From: Thermothielavioides terrestris NRRL 8126
Taxonomy: Eukaryota; Ascomycota; Sordariomycetes; Sordariales; Chaetomiaceae
Assembly (NCBI RefSeq): GCF_000226115.1
Contig: NC_016461.1
Span: 3,100,001 to 3,164,000, forward strand
Reading direction: 5' to 3'
Length of the DNA: 64,000 nt
A program made the position numbers and the translations under genes. This document shows, in pieces, positions 45,909 through 58,072 of the stretch. The number at the start of each line of letters is the position of its first letter. Position 1 is the first letter of the stretch. The notes beneath the pieces were generated by a model, which was not told the origin of the DNA, did not search any database, and saw only the letters and a program-made list of their open reading frames with translations.

Positions 45909-47383
45909 CTAAAGATGCCGGGAACAGACGGTCTGCCGCTTGTCGTCGATGCCCTCCTCCCTACCGACAATGACACGTCTGCGCTTCACCACCGGCGGCG
46001 GGGTCCACGAGAATCCAGTGTTGTCGCTGGGCCGCTCTCCGCGGCGTCGCTTGCGGACGGGGGTGACGGGCTGGAAAGGTGCTGGAAGGCCGCTGCCGCG
46101 GCGGCCGGCACGACGCTGCCCCGACGTCCAGTGCAGCGCCGTGTACGACGACCAGAAGATGTCCAGGGAGCCGACCTTTTTGAACCGCGCGTCAATGAAG
46201 GCATCCAGCGTCCAGGGGTTGATGACGCTGGGCGCCAGCGCCAGGATGTCCCACCCGCGGCTGCGGGCCCTCTCCATGCCCCAGTTGAGCAGCGCGCGGT
46301 CGATTCCGTGACCCCAGTGGGAGGAGTCCACGACGAGGGAGCGTAGGACTGCGACGTGAGGGGTTAGTTTGCGGGCGTGGAAGTTATGGGTTGGAGACTG
46401 AAGGGGCTGCATTGGTTGCTACTTACCGAGATGCCCACCATGTGCGTCGCCATCCCGACCGAAGCAGGCCGGGATGAAGAACTTGCACCAGCGCTTCCAC
46501 TCCTCCGTGTCGTCCAGGAGCGCGCGGCGGAACGACTCGAGGACGACGGGCAGGTACACGACCCCGCTGTTGGGCGGGACGACAACGGTGTGGCGCCCGA
46601 ACGCAAACGCCATGCCGCCGACCACGGCTTCCAGGTCAGCGAAGGGCGGCCCCAGCAGCGGCTGCTGCTGCTGCCGTCTGTCGTCGCTAGACTCGTCGCC
46701 GAGGACGACTTCGCTGCAACGAGGCGGCCCCCTGGCGCAGGCCGGCTCCTGCCACTCGGCCCTGTTCAACAACATGAGTTAGTGTTTTCCTCATTCCTGA
46801 TCGGGACATCGGGAGCAGCTCAGCAGCAAAGGAGCTGTCTCGGGAGCAACTAAGAGCCACCCGAAACCGCAGTTGGCAAAGAAAAAGAGCTCAGCTTGTC
46901 TTACCACCCCAGAATCACCTCCTTGGCCTGCGCGCCGTAACACTTTGTCAGGTAATCAACCGGCTGCCTGAGGTAGGTGGCGACGATCAAGTGCCGCCCC
47001 GGCAGCCGGCGGCTCCTGCGGAGGTCGGCGAGCCGCCACTGCTCCTCCGGCCCGCGCAGCAAGTCGCGCAGGCTCTTGCCCTCGGCCGCGGGCGGCAGGT
47101 GCCGGCGGCCGAACTTGCTGAAGTGCGCCGCGTCCTGCTCGTCGCGGAACACGGCCGTGGCCATGCGGGCCATCCTGCGGAAGTCGGAGGGCCGCGCCGG
47201 GCGGATGCAGAAGCCCGTGAACCGCTCGTGGAGGCGTTGGTACGGCTCGCGCGGGGATGCTCGGACACTCAGGCTTTTGGGGAGACGCGGGATTGTCGGC
47301 AAGGGCTGGGCTCTGGACGCGTTCGATTTCGGGTGCCGGACGAGGGATTGGTCCTCGCGGATCGAGTCGTCGGCGTGGGACAA
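45909..47383 (-). CDS. GNAT-family N-acetyltransferase
   Basis: Transfers acetyl from acetyl-CoA to an amine; the substrate is unknown. Three exons on the minus strand: 47383-46905, 46761-46427 and 46348-45909, with introns of 143 and 78 nt (donors GTAAGA and GTAAGT). All phases agree, giving 417 residues. After a 55-residue polar leader, FCIRPARPSDFRRMARMATA opens the fold. A region with WKRWCKFFIPACF and HGGHL leads across the second splice to VLRSLVVDSSHWGHGIDRAL. There the (Q/H)xxGxG/A-like HWGHGID is the acetyl-CoA pyrophosphate loop (motif A). INPWTLDAFIDARFKKVGSL is motif B. The C-terminal 70 residues are basic (RKRRRGERP, VKRRRVIVGR) and could include a nuclear localisation signal. 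Confidence 0.85.
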
Positions 47384-48670
47384 GCTCGAGGGGCGCTCAA
47401 TGCGGGCGGGAAGCGGATCTGATGGGGCCCGAACGCATGGCTCCTCGACGGGAGACTCGGCGTTGGTGGGCCTTGGCGAGCGACACGGCTTGGGTCAGCA
47501 CTTCTGTCTTCGAAGAGTTTGAGACGGTCACACGAGCATGCCGTAGTATTGCGGCAGCCACAAGTTTGGCAGGCAGGCGAGTTGAGCTGAACAGGGCAAC
47601 CTCAACTTACAAGGACACAACGATGCAGTCTAACATTGTGCTGGATCTTCGAGATTTGCGAAAGTTGCCAATCCGTGGTTCTTGCTGGAGTGTTCTCTGC
47701 GCAATTGGATGTGAGCAAAGAGTATATATGAGGAAGATTGGGGGGAGGACCAGAGAAAGGGAAAAGTGTAGTGTTTATATGCTGATCCTCAGGTTTCCTA
47801 CCCTGGCGTCTGTCGTCCCACGCTTGCATGTGATGCCAGGATGCTCACCGCAGCGTTAAATTTCGATGGCGCCGAGACGTGCAGGACTGCGTCACAGACC
47901 GGACCGAGCGGTGGCTGACCCGCAATACAGCGTGCTGGTCGTTGCGTCAGATAATCTGGGCCAGGGACGCGCAGACTGCATGTGCCGGCCGCAAGCGGTG
48001 GCGAGCGGTGCGAAAAAGGCTGCCGGGCAACGAAGAGAGGGATGCAGGCAGCGGCGAGATATCTAATCACCGCCCTCCAAAGAACGCATCCGTGGAGAAC
48101 CGAATCTCGACGCATGTGGCGCAGGCCATGCCAGAGAAACCATTGCTGGAAGCGGCGACGGGCTGTCTAGGTACGCCCGAGACCTGCATCACAACGCTGC
48201 TGCCGATTTTTCTTCTCAATCTGCCTCGCGGCTGCCTCACATGCTCGGTAGTAAAGACTGGGTGGAGTGGGTGAAGGGCGGCCAAGGTGGCAAAGAGTAT
48301 CACAACTCCTGTTAATGTACCTCCGGCAAGGTCATCGTTGCTGTTTCATCTCCTCTGTCGTCCCAACGTCGAGGGCGTGCGTTGGCAAGGCCGGAAGTCG
48401 GGTTAAAGGTCTGGAAGAGGGAAAAAAAATTGGCGGAGACCGGTCCTGGTCTCAGCATGAGCGCCCGATGAGCTCATTGCAAGGTAGGTAGTTACAGACA
48501 TTCCTCGGCCCATCAGCACCTTGAAGAAAGCGGAAACACGGAAGATAGGGTATGATTTTGAGCAAGAGACAAAGTATACAGGTGCCAACTCCAGCCTTTT
48601 TCCGACCTCTTCTAGTCTCTCCCAAACTTAAATCAACTGCAAGACTCGCAAGGCCAACCCCCTCGGCCCC
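47384..48670. other. Intergenic, no gene recognised
   Basis: Upstream region of the GNAT gene and 3' region of the DUF4360 gene. A TATA-like element (minus strand, near 47725-47732) could serve the GNAT gene. No coding frame is supported. Confidence 0.4.
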
Positions 48671-49326
48671 TCAGCACCGCCGCCACTCGAGATCCCATTC
48701 CTCGGTATCGGCCTCGAACCTCGCCTTCCCGTCTCCGTTCAGGGCGGCGCGGAAGTTGATGACCAGGATGCCGGTGTAGCCATCGCTGCCGGTGCACGGC
48801 GACCACACCTGGCCCCCGTTGGCCTCGGCGTACAGCGTCACGTCCTGGTTGAGGGTGCTCGAGCCCGTGTTGGAGAGGGTGCCCTTGAGCGAGTTCTGGG
48901 TGTGGTTGTGGCGGACGCCGCTTGTTAGCCGCTATTACATCAAGCGCCTTTAATTAATTAGAAGGCTGGGGAGCAACTCACCGTATTGGCGGCGTCCTGG
49001 CTGAAGAAGACGGTGGTGTAGTAGTCGAGCGACGCGCCGGGGCTCAGCACGGCGTGGCCCTTGACCGTGTTGGACTTGAGCGCCACCTGCCACCCGGGGT
49101 TGGCCCCCGCGGCTTGAATCTGCGCCTGGCAGTTGAGCGTCGAGTTGTAGCCGGGCTGCACCGCGACGAAGTCGGAGTAAGTGATGCACCCATTCTCGAA
49201 GCTGCCGCTGAACTTGGGGTTGTTGGGGCAGCCCGAGCCGGCGAACTTGATGCTGGTGATGTGCGGATCGGCAACGACGGCGGATGCCGCCGTCAGGAAG
49301 ACGGCCAGGTGCGACAGGAGGCCCAT
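48671..49326 (-). CDS. Secreted DUF4360-family protein
   Basis: A small secreted protein of unknown function. Exon 1 is 49326-48982; the intron 48932-48981 (50 nt) runs from GTGAGT to AATAG; exon 2 is 48931-48671. Together they give 201 residues. The alternative acceptor ACAAG at 48922 would break the frame. The signal peptide is MGLLSHLAVFLTAASAVVA. The mature part starts DPHITSIKFAGSGCPNN, where the SGCP motif is typical of DUF4360 (PF14273). Later come NCQAQIQ, a TTVFFSQDAANT strand and the near-C-terminal VWSPCTGSDG followed by ILVINFRAAL, also typical. The last residue is Cys. Such proteins occur in many ascomycetes and actinobacteria. Confidence 0.85.
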
Positions 49327-52131
49327 TGCCGTTGTCTTGATGTTTGGGGGGCTTGATATGAACTCTGGCGGAGATATCTCTGGCTGTTACTGCGGTGCGA
49401 GGGCGAGCCTGCTGAATCAAGATGGTCCCCGTGAGACAATGAACACCAGGATTATCAGCCCTTTCTTATATGCCTCTGGCCACGATGTCGCTGGATCATC
49501 ATGCCTGCTCTCTGTTCGCCACCCATGCTCTCGGGGCCAAACGGTCCCAGGTTGAAGAAAGGTCTGGGTGCGGAGGTTTGCAATTTATCCAAATTGCAGC
49601 CCCCGAAATCCGGGAGCCAGGATTGGCAAGACCAAAGGTTTATATTGCGATCCAAAAATAGGCCGCCATAAACTCTCTGTCACTTCGACGCCAAGACGAC
49701 CCGGGTCTTGGGTCGACCGCTTCCGAAGGAGCGAGAACGCGGAGCTTGGGCCAGGACAGGAAGAGAGCCCAACCTGGATTCGCAGGGTCGGTCGAGATGG
49801 GGATGCGGAAAGGCAATCTCGGCGGGTTATTGTCAAAACGCTCTCCCGCAGCGCCGCTGTCACACCACATGCAACCACATGTTGCTCCGTGCGCCCGTCC
49901 ACACTCGGCCCCAAACTTCTGGCCCGGTGTGCTCCTCGCCCCTGGCTAGAACGCCCCGTTGGGGAAGCGGCTGCATCGTGGCCCTCGGCGCGACCTCCCC
50001 AGGCCAATGCACGGCACCCGCACTGGTGAAAGGTTTGCGGAGTTCATTTCCGCGCCCTTATTGCTGAATGCAACACCAGGCCGATATCTGGCCGTTCCAT
50101 CTGTGTTTACGTCCCGCGCCCGCCGTCAGGGACGGCCGCCTCCCTCCCAGACCCGGCCGAGCTGTTGACCCCTTGATTCGCTATGGTCAGTGCAACCTTA
50201 GGTTTAAGTCTCGTCCCGAGGAAGAGGTCTGGCCATTCGTGGACTTCGCTTAGGCATTCTTTGGGATACGTCCAGGAAGAGATTTTCTTTTGATCCAGCG
50301 TATGATTGCATGCGACCCGTTGAGGGTTGTTGACGCGGAGCACCTATTTATGGCATCTCAATATCCCATGCTGCGCGGCACCTAGATTGACGCCGAATAT
50401 GAATCGATTGCGCTCCAGTTGTCGTGGCCTGGATGCTCAGTGCTGCGGGATGCTCTTGAGGGAACTTTACGGGCTGATGTCGCCCGGGCGTCGTGCCTGT
50501 CTCGGGCCGGTCCATTCGAGCACTAAAAATCGAATTAAACCTCCATTTCGCTGCCCGGAACAGGTAACGGGCATGTATGTACTGTACCTATTTTTGTAAA
50601 TTTTCCAAGTAACCTATTCTGCGTCTGCTGTCACCGGTGCAGCATGCTGTTGGAGGACAGGAGCAACTGCTGCCGCCGTCTCAGCGCGAAGTAGGACGTT
50701 GGTCCTGGAAAAACGCGACGTGGCAGAAAGCCCACACCTCGCATGTGCATGGAGAGAGATTCTCGGGCTGAAGATTGCTGACACGGGAGGAAATGCAGAA
50801 AGCAGGGTGAGCAACTGCTGCCCAGTGCCCCGTCCATGACTTGCTCAGGCCTGAGAGATTGAGCACGGAGACCCAGCCCACCTGGCCAGTAATACACTGT
50901 GCCATCACGGTGCTTTGAAGAACCACAACCTATTCAAGCAACATGCTCGCCGCAACGTACCTACTTGGCTTGGTGCCTTGCTGAAGGGAAGATATGCTAA
51001 CCGCCGGGGGAGTTGACTTGGCGGCCAGCAAGGAAACAAAGAAAACAAGGGCTCAAACGCCATGTCCAGCTGAGCGCATAGCAGAGCAAGGATACAGAAA
51101 CAAAAGGTTGGCCAGCTCTCTCTCTGCATCCTGTATCCGAACATCGTGCTCGGGTCAGAACTGTGGTCAGCGACCCGACTTCAACGACAGTTCATCGGCG
51201 TTGGCGCAGCCAGCGGAGGATACGATGCTAATTACATTCTCGAAGGCAGTTGAACACATAACCGAGAATAACTTGCTATTGGAGAGCGCACTGAGTGCGA
51301 GCTACCTAGTCCAACAGAGGAAACGATGCCACGCTGTCCGCAAGACCAAGAACGCCCACAATGACCGTCATTGCCTGCACGATGCCACCGATCCATGGAT
51401 ACGCTCGATCCGGATTGCCATGGTTGGGTACAGGCGTTTTTCTAAATCGCAGATTGGGCATACACTGGCGTCCAGGAACCTATGGATGTTGCAGGCGAGC
51501 CGAGCAAGAGGACTGTCTACCCGCAGACTCGCCTCCCTGCAGACCCCGATACAGGATAGACAGGTATCTGTGAAGGTAGCTGATGACTCTCTGATGTCCT
51601 GACTGGCCGCAGCGCAAGTGAATAGCGACTTGTGCACCACGCCTCGCAGACCATCTCATCCTTTGCGTCCCATCGCAATATACGAAGCTCTCGTGGAAAC
51701 GCGCATCAGTACATGAAAAAGCCTGAGCATTTGACCTCTCATACTGATCGGTTGCTTACACCGGCAACAGTATGCCAGGGGTTGTCAACCAGGACCTGAC
51801 AACGTAGGAGCGGAGTCCAGTACGGCAACTTCACCAGGAACAGCAAACCCCTTTTCGGGTCCCCTAAACGATGAAGGCGACGAGAATGAGACTATAGCCT
51901 CCCCCTTCCAGAGACGTAACCCCGTACACATCCCCCGAACGCCGGAACCCAATCGCAGCAACATCGGTAGAGACAGAGGCACCATGACTCCCTTTTTGCG
52001 AACCCGCAACTTAACCCAAGGGTATCAGGCAGGCAAAGAAAGGCACACACAAGCAAAAACATCCCCACCAAAACGCCACAGTAACGCGTTGCGAAAAACC
52101 CTCCTTGATACCACCCACCAACCAGTTCAAT
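49327..52131. other. Intergenic, no gene recognised
   Basis: About 2.8 kb between two minus-strand genes. Open stretches on both strands lack splice structure or conserved motifs. It holds the DUF4360 promoter at the left and the 3' region of the PTH11-like gene at the right. Confidence 0.45.
49465..49470 (-). promoter_or_regulatory. TATA box of the DUF4360 gene
   Basis: On the minus strand GGCATATAAGAAAGG lies about 140 bp before the ATG at 49326, a typical spacing for fungal TATA elements. Confidence 0.5.
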
Positions 52132-54043
52132 TCAGTCCCTCCGGTCCCCAACCCCCGCCGCCGCCGCCGTCCCACGAAGCCCAAGCCCAAGCCCAAGATG
52201 CGCCCTCGGCGGCGCCCTCAACGCCGCCGCCCTTTCCTCCTCGCCATCCAGCGCGCCATCAGCCCCGCCCTCCTCTCCCCCAACACTACTCCGACCGCTG
52301 TGAGAGGCAGTAGTGGTGGTAGCGGTCGTCGTAGCCGTCAACGCGCCGCCGCCGCCCATGGTGGTCGACGACACGCTGCAGGCGCAGGCGCAGGCGCAGG
52401 GGCGCTGCGCTTCGAGGTCGGTGTCGAGGCCGTCGTCCCGATGGAGATCGAAGGCATGGTCATGATCGTGGTCGTCGTCGTCGTCGTCAAGGGAATACGC
52501 GTACGCGGCGGCCGGGTTGAGCGTGCCGTGGTAGTAGCGCGATTTCTCGAGCGGGTCGTCGTGGTCGGCGTCGGCGGTGCTGTCGTCGCGCGAGGGGCGG
52601 TGGTGGGGGCACAGCGCGCTGCCGCTGCTGCCGCGCCGGTGGAAGGGGTTGGTGCTTGGAGACGGGGTGTGGCGGCTCGCTGGCTGGGGACCGGGTTCAG
52701 CGGCGGCGGCGGCGGGGTTGGGGCGGATGCTGGTGTCCGGGTTGGCGTTGTTGTTGTTATTGTTGTTGGTGGTGGTCCCCGTGACGGGCGTGATCCACTG
52801 CAGGGCTGGTTCGCGGGCGTCTTTGCTGGGGGAGAGCAGGCGGGGGAAGAGCCGTTGGATGAGCGGTTTAAAGGTCATGATGCAGGCGCATGAGATGGAG
52901 GCGTTGACCTCGACGGCGGTCCAGTAGATCATGTTGGCGCTGGTGTAGGTCGCGTCGTACGGCTGCTCGCGCTCGACCACGATCAAGGACATGAGCCGGA
53001 GTCCGGAGATGATGCAGACGCTGTGTGAGAAGGAGGTCAGGGAAGGCGCCGAGGAACGCGCGGGGTGGGGGATTCAACTAACAAGAAGCCGAGGGCGAAC
53101 ACGCCGACAAGGGCGTATTTTTGTCTCCGGGGAAGATTGAGAGTGGACAAGACCGGCATCTACCGAGGTTAGAATATGGTGACTTGTTCCGCAGGAAGAC
53201 GGACGACAGGGCACCACGTACGGGAAGCGCCATGACGACGAGGTCACTGGAGATATGGAGGGCGGCGTTGGCCCACCACACGTTCGGCGGCTGGCAGAAG
53301 ACCTTCGTGGTCCAGAACAACGACCAGTCCCAGAAGGCCTGCAGCGGCAGGCACGCTGTCAATACGGAAACGAGCAACCATATCCCGATGATAATGACGA
53401 GGCCCAGGACAACGTGGATCGCACGCCTGATCTTGGTGTAGGAGAAGATGCGTTTGTAGAGCAAGAGGATCGAAATTCGGGTGAGGGTGAGGCTCATGTT
53501 GTAGAATACCATGCCGTACCATGCGGCCTGGTGACTCCGTTAGTCTCTCGCCAAGCTCTGGCACCATAGGGGGAAGTAGGCCTACCCGTTCAAACGCTGG
53601 GAGCACAAACGGGTCGACCTCCCACGAGTGCTTCCCTGCGCCATGAGCCACCTCTGGGAGGAAAACTGTTAGTTGCTGGATGGAACTGCACGCGGTGCGG
53701 GCATCGACACATACGCTCCAGCGAACTGGCAGTGACACCAGCGGCACACAACTGCGCGTAGGGTCAGCCTGGGCTCTGGAACCTCGAGGCGGAGAGGGCG
53801 TGCACCTACCAAGGCCGGCAATATGCACCAGTCGGACGGCCCCAGCACATTGTTAAGCCTGCCTCTGGTATAGAACCGGACCGCCACGAACGAGAAGCCG
53901 ATCAGGAACGTGATCACGGAGCAGGCGACGATGTCCGCCTGGAGCGGCCTCCCGGGGTGGGCGGGAACCCACCACCATAGTGTCGAGTTCGTGGGAATGG
54001 TGGAGTTGCCGCTGACCGTCGAGTTCTGGCCGGTTGTGTCCAT
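52132..54043 (-). CDS. PTH11-like / fungal rhodopsin-domain seven-pass membrane protein
   Basis: A candidate receptor of the large fungal family related to Magnaporthe PTH11 (Fung_rhodopsin, PF20684); the ligand is unknown. Six exons: 54043-53810, 53751-53715, 53653-53586, 53527-53222, 53159-53083 and 53020-52132. All introns are 58-62 nt, all phases agree, and the protein has 536 residues. The N-terminus has N-glycosylation sites (NSTVSGNSTIPTNST). Seven hydrophobic segments follow, including ADIVACSVITFLIGFSFVAV, FYNMSLTLTRISILLLYKR and HVVLGLVIIIGIWLLVSVL. Hallmarks are VAHGAGKH, LLLYKRIF and FCQPPNVWW. The last 240 residues are low-complexity: N7, DDDDDDHDHDH, CACACACS and poly-Thr. This tail is likely cytosolic and variable. 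Confidence 0.9.
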
Positions 54044-54380
54044 CACCACTCAGGCCGAGTCTCACGCGGCGCGGTGAGGATGCCGCCTGCAACCAGGGCA
54101 ACTTCACTGCGTCGGCACCAGAGGAGGGCCTACGGGCGTCGAACAGGATCGCGGAAGCCGGAGGTCGGAGGAGGCCACGGATGACTGACATATACCGGCC
54201 GTTCCCCGCAAGTGTCGGCAGTTGAAAATGTCCATCTCCCAATGACGGAGCCTACACTTGTGCAGTCCGCAGTCGTTTGGCAGAGAGCGACGTCCCCCGC
54301 AGCGTCGCAACCCGGAGAGTCTGGGGGAAAAGTCTTCGTTTCCTGCCACTGCAGCGCTTGGCGTGCGTGACAGGCAGAAG

Positions 54381-54458
<78 letters not shown>

Positions 54459-56564
54459 CAAGTCAAAGCATGGGATCAACGCTCTGGGCAAAGCAAATTT
54501 CCCGGCCCAGCGTTGCAGTTCGGAACCACGGCCGTTCCGCTCCTGGAACCAGGCTGCTTTGGGAGTGGGAATGCGGGGAAGCGAAATGACGGTAGTTATA
54601 TCAGGATGGCTATAAGGCCGACTCAAGCTGGCAGATTGGCCAGAAGTAGTGTAAGCTCAAAGTCTGGGTCATCCACGGTCCTGCGGAGCCACAGCACCGG
54701 CAACCCTGCTGCCCGACAAGCTCGACTGTGCAATTGATAAACGACGTGCACTAATCGCAATACAGAAAGACTCCTTGCTCAGAAACGTGCTTTCAATATC
54801 GAGGGAGTCCCTTCTCAATGCTGGCTTAGAACCGCATGCCCCGGCTCCCATTATCCTCCGTTCAATCTTGCAACACCTGACATTTTGCGGCTCTCACGGG
54901 GAAAGGGGTGAGCGGGCGAGGGGGCGATGAAACTCACCGCTGCAAGGTCAGAGCGCCCCCTGACGGCCGCCGGAATGTGGGTGACGCTAAGCTCCAAGAG
55001 GGCATCAATCGGCTTCCTCCGCGTCCTCCTTGTGTTCTCACAGCGTCGCAACGGCGATTCTGGCTTCTGCCGCAAAAGCCGGACTGCAACGGTTTGCAAC
55101 ACCGCCCTCGGCAGTCGCAAGCAAACGATTCGTCCTGCGTCTCTGCATAGCCCCCGATGAAGGTTGAAGACCGCAAACCCTGGATTCCAGGTGTTTTGCT
55201 GTGAGCGTCGTTTGGAGCAGGGAGCAGCTTCGTCAATGCAGGCGATCTCGGTGCTAACTACATCTGAGCCCGGTAACTCCGCCGCGCTTCATCACGGCCC
55301 GCCTACCTAGGTAGGTAGGCAGGCAGTTAGGCAGCGGTGAAAGCACCGGATAGTGTACCACAGGAGGTCATGGCGTCTAACTAACTGTTACACTAAATCG
55401 AGCACAGTACGCTTAACGTTAGAAACAAAGCTTCCACTTCGAGTTAAGGCGCATGGCGGAACCCGGCCCGGCCCGCCATAAAAGCCGACGCGGTTCGTTT
55501 CCTGCCGTCAGCTTCACCAGCTCCGGAGGCTGCATCGTGCCGGTTCGGAGACGCGCCGGACCCACAGCTCCGGGTTGGACCTCTGAGCGGGATCAGAAGT
55601 GAGCTTGACAAGACAACGACAGGAGACGAGAAGAACGCTAGTTAACGGTTGGGAAAGACATGGAAGAAGTAACCGGTACTATCGCACGGCTCAAGAGGTG
55701 CATGATATGGATGCTGGGCATCAACTGCTCTACTACACGCCTTGTTACCATTCCCGCGCGGGTGGACAGCAAGTCACCGGCGCGGAACCGCCAGCATTGA
55801 CACCGTCGGCGGTTTAGTTCATTAACCAGAACTCGGCCCCTCACAGCACAACCGACGGGGATCCTCGCGATGACGCGGGAGCTGAGCAAGTTCTCCGAAT
55901 GCAACAGCCAGGCCGTGCTCCGCACAGAGGCTGGCTCTGAGATTTGCTCAAGTTGACAATCGCCGTCAGAAGCAGAACATCACCTAGCTGATCTCGCCTT
56001 GTGGCAAGGCCGCGCTAGCTACACGAACTATCGACGCGTGGCTTTTTCAGCTCCGGTCTGTCGGGACCGGCAGCCACGGTGGAAACGCGCTGCCATTGGC
56101 GAGGATGCGAAAAACGTTTCTCGGTTCCGGTGAGCTGGGACACCATTACACAATAGTTGGGCACGCTTCGCGCCCGGAATGGCAGGGTGTGCCTACGCTG
56201 GGCATCAACATGTCAACGCGGAGCCACGCGAGACGTCTGGTGACGATACGCCGGCATGGGAAGGGCTGACAGCAACGTGAAGCTATCCAGAATTGCGAGG
56301 CGTCCAGTTGATGCCGCCGTTGCCAGGCGCGTTCTGACAGAAGCGATCCAACATGGCAGCGATCAAGGACGGGGAGCGTCTGCCCAAGGTAAATAACCAT
56401 ACTCAATGAGCATGTGCAGTCCTAACTCTAGTCCGTGTACAAGGAAGCAACACGAGAAGAGTGATCCCATCGAACCCTTTTTAGCCGCTGCCGCTTGTGT
56501 CCGAACGTCTGGAACCTAATTCCCACTGAGATAACCATGCAATATATCCACCCTTTCCCAACCC
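54044..56564. other. Intergenic, no gene recognised
   Basis: It contains the T75 run and a CCTACCTAGGTAGGTAGGCA microsatellite near 55301. A TATA-like CCATAAAAGCC occurs near 55478. No coding frame is supported. Two weakly similar segments share GCTGGGCATCAAC (near 55714 and 56199). Confidence 0.4.
54384..54458 (+). repeat. T75 homopolymer
   Basis: An uninterrupted run of 75 T. No target-site duplication or retroelement sequence is visible next to it. Confidence 0.95.
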
Positions 56565-58072
56565 CTAATCACAGCACCTGAACCCCTCCCGATGCGATGC
56601 CCCCACCCACCCTTCTTCTTCTCCTTCCCCCTCCTCGCACCCTTCTCCTTCCGCCTCCTCTTGCCCGTCTTCCTCACCCCCGTCCCCGCTCCAGCCCCCG
56701 AGCCCGTCCCCGCCCCCGCGCGCCACCGCCTCCCTCATCCGGCCGAGGTTCGCCTGCAGCCGCTGGCTCTCGCGCCGCAGCGCACCGCGCTCGCGGCCCA
56801 GCAGCAGCATGCGCCGCTGCGACATGGCGCGCGCCTCGGCGCGGCACCGCTGCCAGGCCTCGCGCTGGATCTGCTCGGCCGCCTCGCGCGGGTCGACGTT
56901 GGCTGGTAGGACGCCGCCTAGCGTCGTCTTAATGGTGGTGGTGGTGGTTGCTATTGTTGTTGTTATTCTTGCTGCTGGTGGTGTTGGTGGAGGAGGAGGA
57001 GGTGGTGGTGGTGGTGCTGATGGGTGGGCTGTGGGCATGGCAACCGTCATTGCGGCCGCCGACGTGTCAGACCAGTGGCGCTTAAGGGTTTGAGGTCGGG
57101 AGACCGAGTCGGGTCTAGGTGTTGGCTCCGCGGTGGGTTTCTTGGCGAGGTTCTTGGAGGGGCGGGTTGACTTCTTTGATTTTGGCTTGGGTTTGGCCTT
57201 GCCCTTGGAATCGACTACCGGTGTGTCCACGGTAGAACTGGCTCTGGTTCCCGACGGCGAGCGGGGCTGGCTGGCCGACAATTGACTCGGGTACGGGGAG
57301 CTATACTGCTCCCCGTTTCGCCCGTCTTCTGTCAAGGGACTCGCGGAAAAGGCCAAGGACGGTGCTTCGGACAGCGGGGACGGAAGAGGCTGGTCTGTCT
57401 GGCTCCAAGGGTTGGTCGACAGCGTCTCTGATGGAGACATTGGCCAGGCCGGCGCGTAGGAACCGAAATCTTGGGATCGGTGAGCTGAATAATCGCAGAT
57501 CATATTGTTTGTGAGAACTTCTAAGTTCTCCGTAAGCTGGCCAGACCGTCCCGTCCGAATTCACGTCGAACATCGGGACATCGTAGGATGAGGTCAGGGG
57601 CAGTGTGCCGGTCTCTTGCCACATGCCATACGGCTCCTCGACCGCGAGGTGGCCGGTGCTGTTTGGCCCGGTCGAATATCCCCAGTCATCTTGACGATAG
57701 TCTCGTATTGCGGGTTTCTGTGAAAATGGCGGGGTTAATTAGAGCTCCGCAGGTTGGGATCGCCCAGGGTACAGTACCTCCCCAGCAAACACTTACCACC
57801 GCCTCCAGCCATGCCTCTTCTTGAGTGGGTGAGGGAGCACTTTGCACAACACCAGTAGCGAAATTCCCCATGTTGCAAGCAGCGGAAGAAGGCATTTGGA
57901 AGAGAGAAATCGTCGTGTTGCAGCACTGCCCACGGTGAAGCGGGCTTGTGACGCGATTAGACTGGTAGAACCCCGACTCGAGTATGGAGATGGAGTAACC
58001 CGGGGACCTGGAGTATGACGCAGCGCCCCCAGCAGCAACCGAAACACAGAGCGGAGCGAACGACATCATCAC
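56565..58072 (-). CDS. Low-complexity protein with C-terminal coiled coil, function unknown
   Basis: No family is recognised; composition suggests a nuclear regulator. Exon 1 (58072-57797, MMMSFAPLC to EEAWLEAV) and exon 2 (from 57717, KPAIRDYRQDDWGYS) are joined by a 79-nt intron with GTAAGT and TTCACAG. Exon 2 must shift frame before exon 3. The best junction found is 57519/57469, a 49-nt intron with a weak GTTCTC donor, joining PAYGELR to FGSYAPAWPMSPSE. That gives 459 residues. The middle is Ser/Pro-rich with a Lys-rich block GKAKPKPKSKKSTRPSK (possible nuclear signal), P10 and a Thr/Ile-rich repeat. The C-terminal part, AAEQIQREAWQRCRAEARAM followed by RRESQRLQANLGRMREAV, is a coiled coil resembling a leucine-zipper region without a classical bZIP basic motif. 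The tail is Glu/Gly-rich. A start at 57503 is the alternative if exons 1-2 are separate. Confidence 0.6.

Noticed and set aside
56565..57503. Classical bZIP transcription factor
   Set aside because: The C-terminal coiled coil lacks the basic-region N-x7-R pattern and a regular Leu heptad, so only a coiled coil is claimed.
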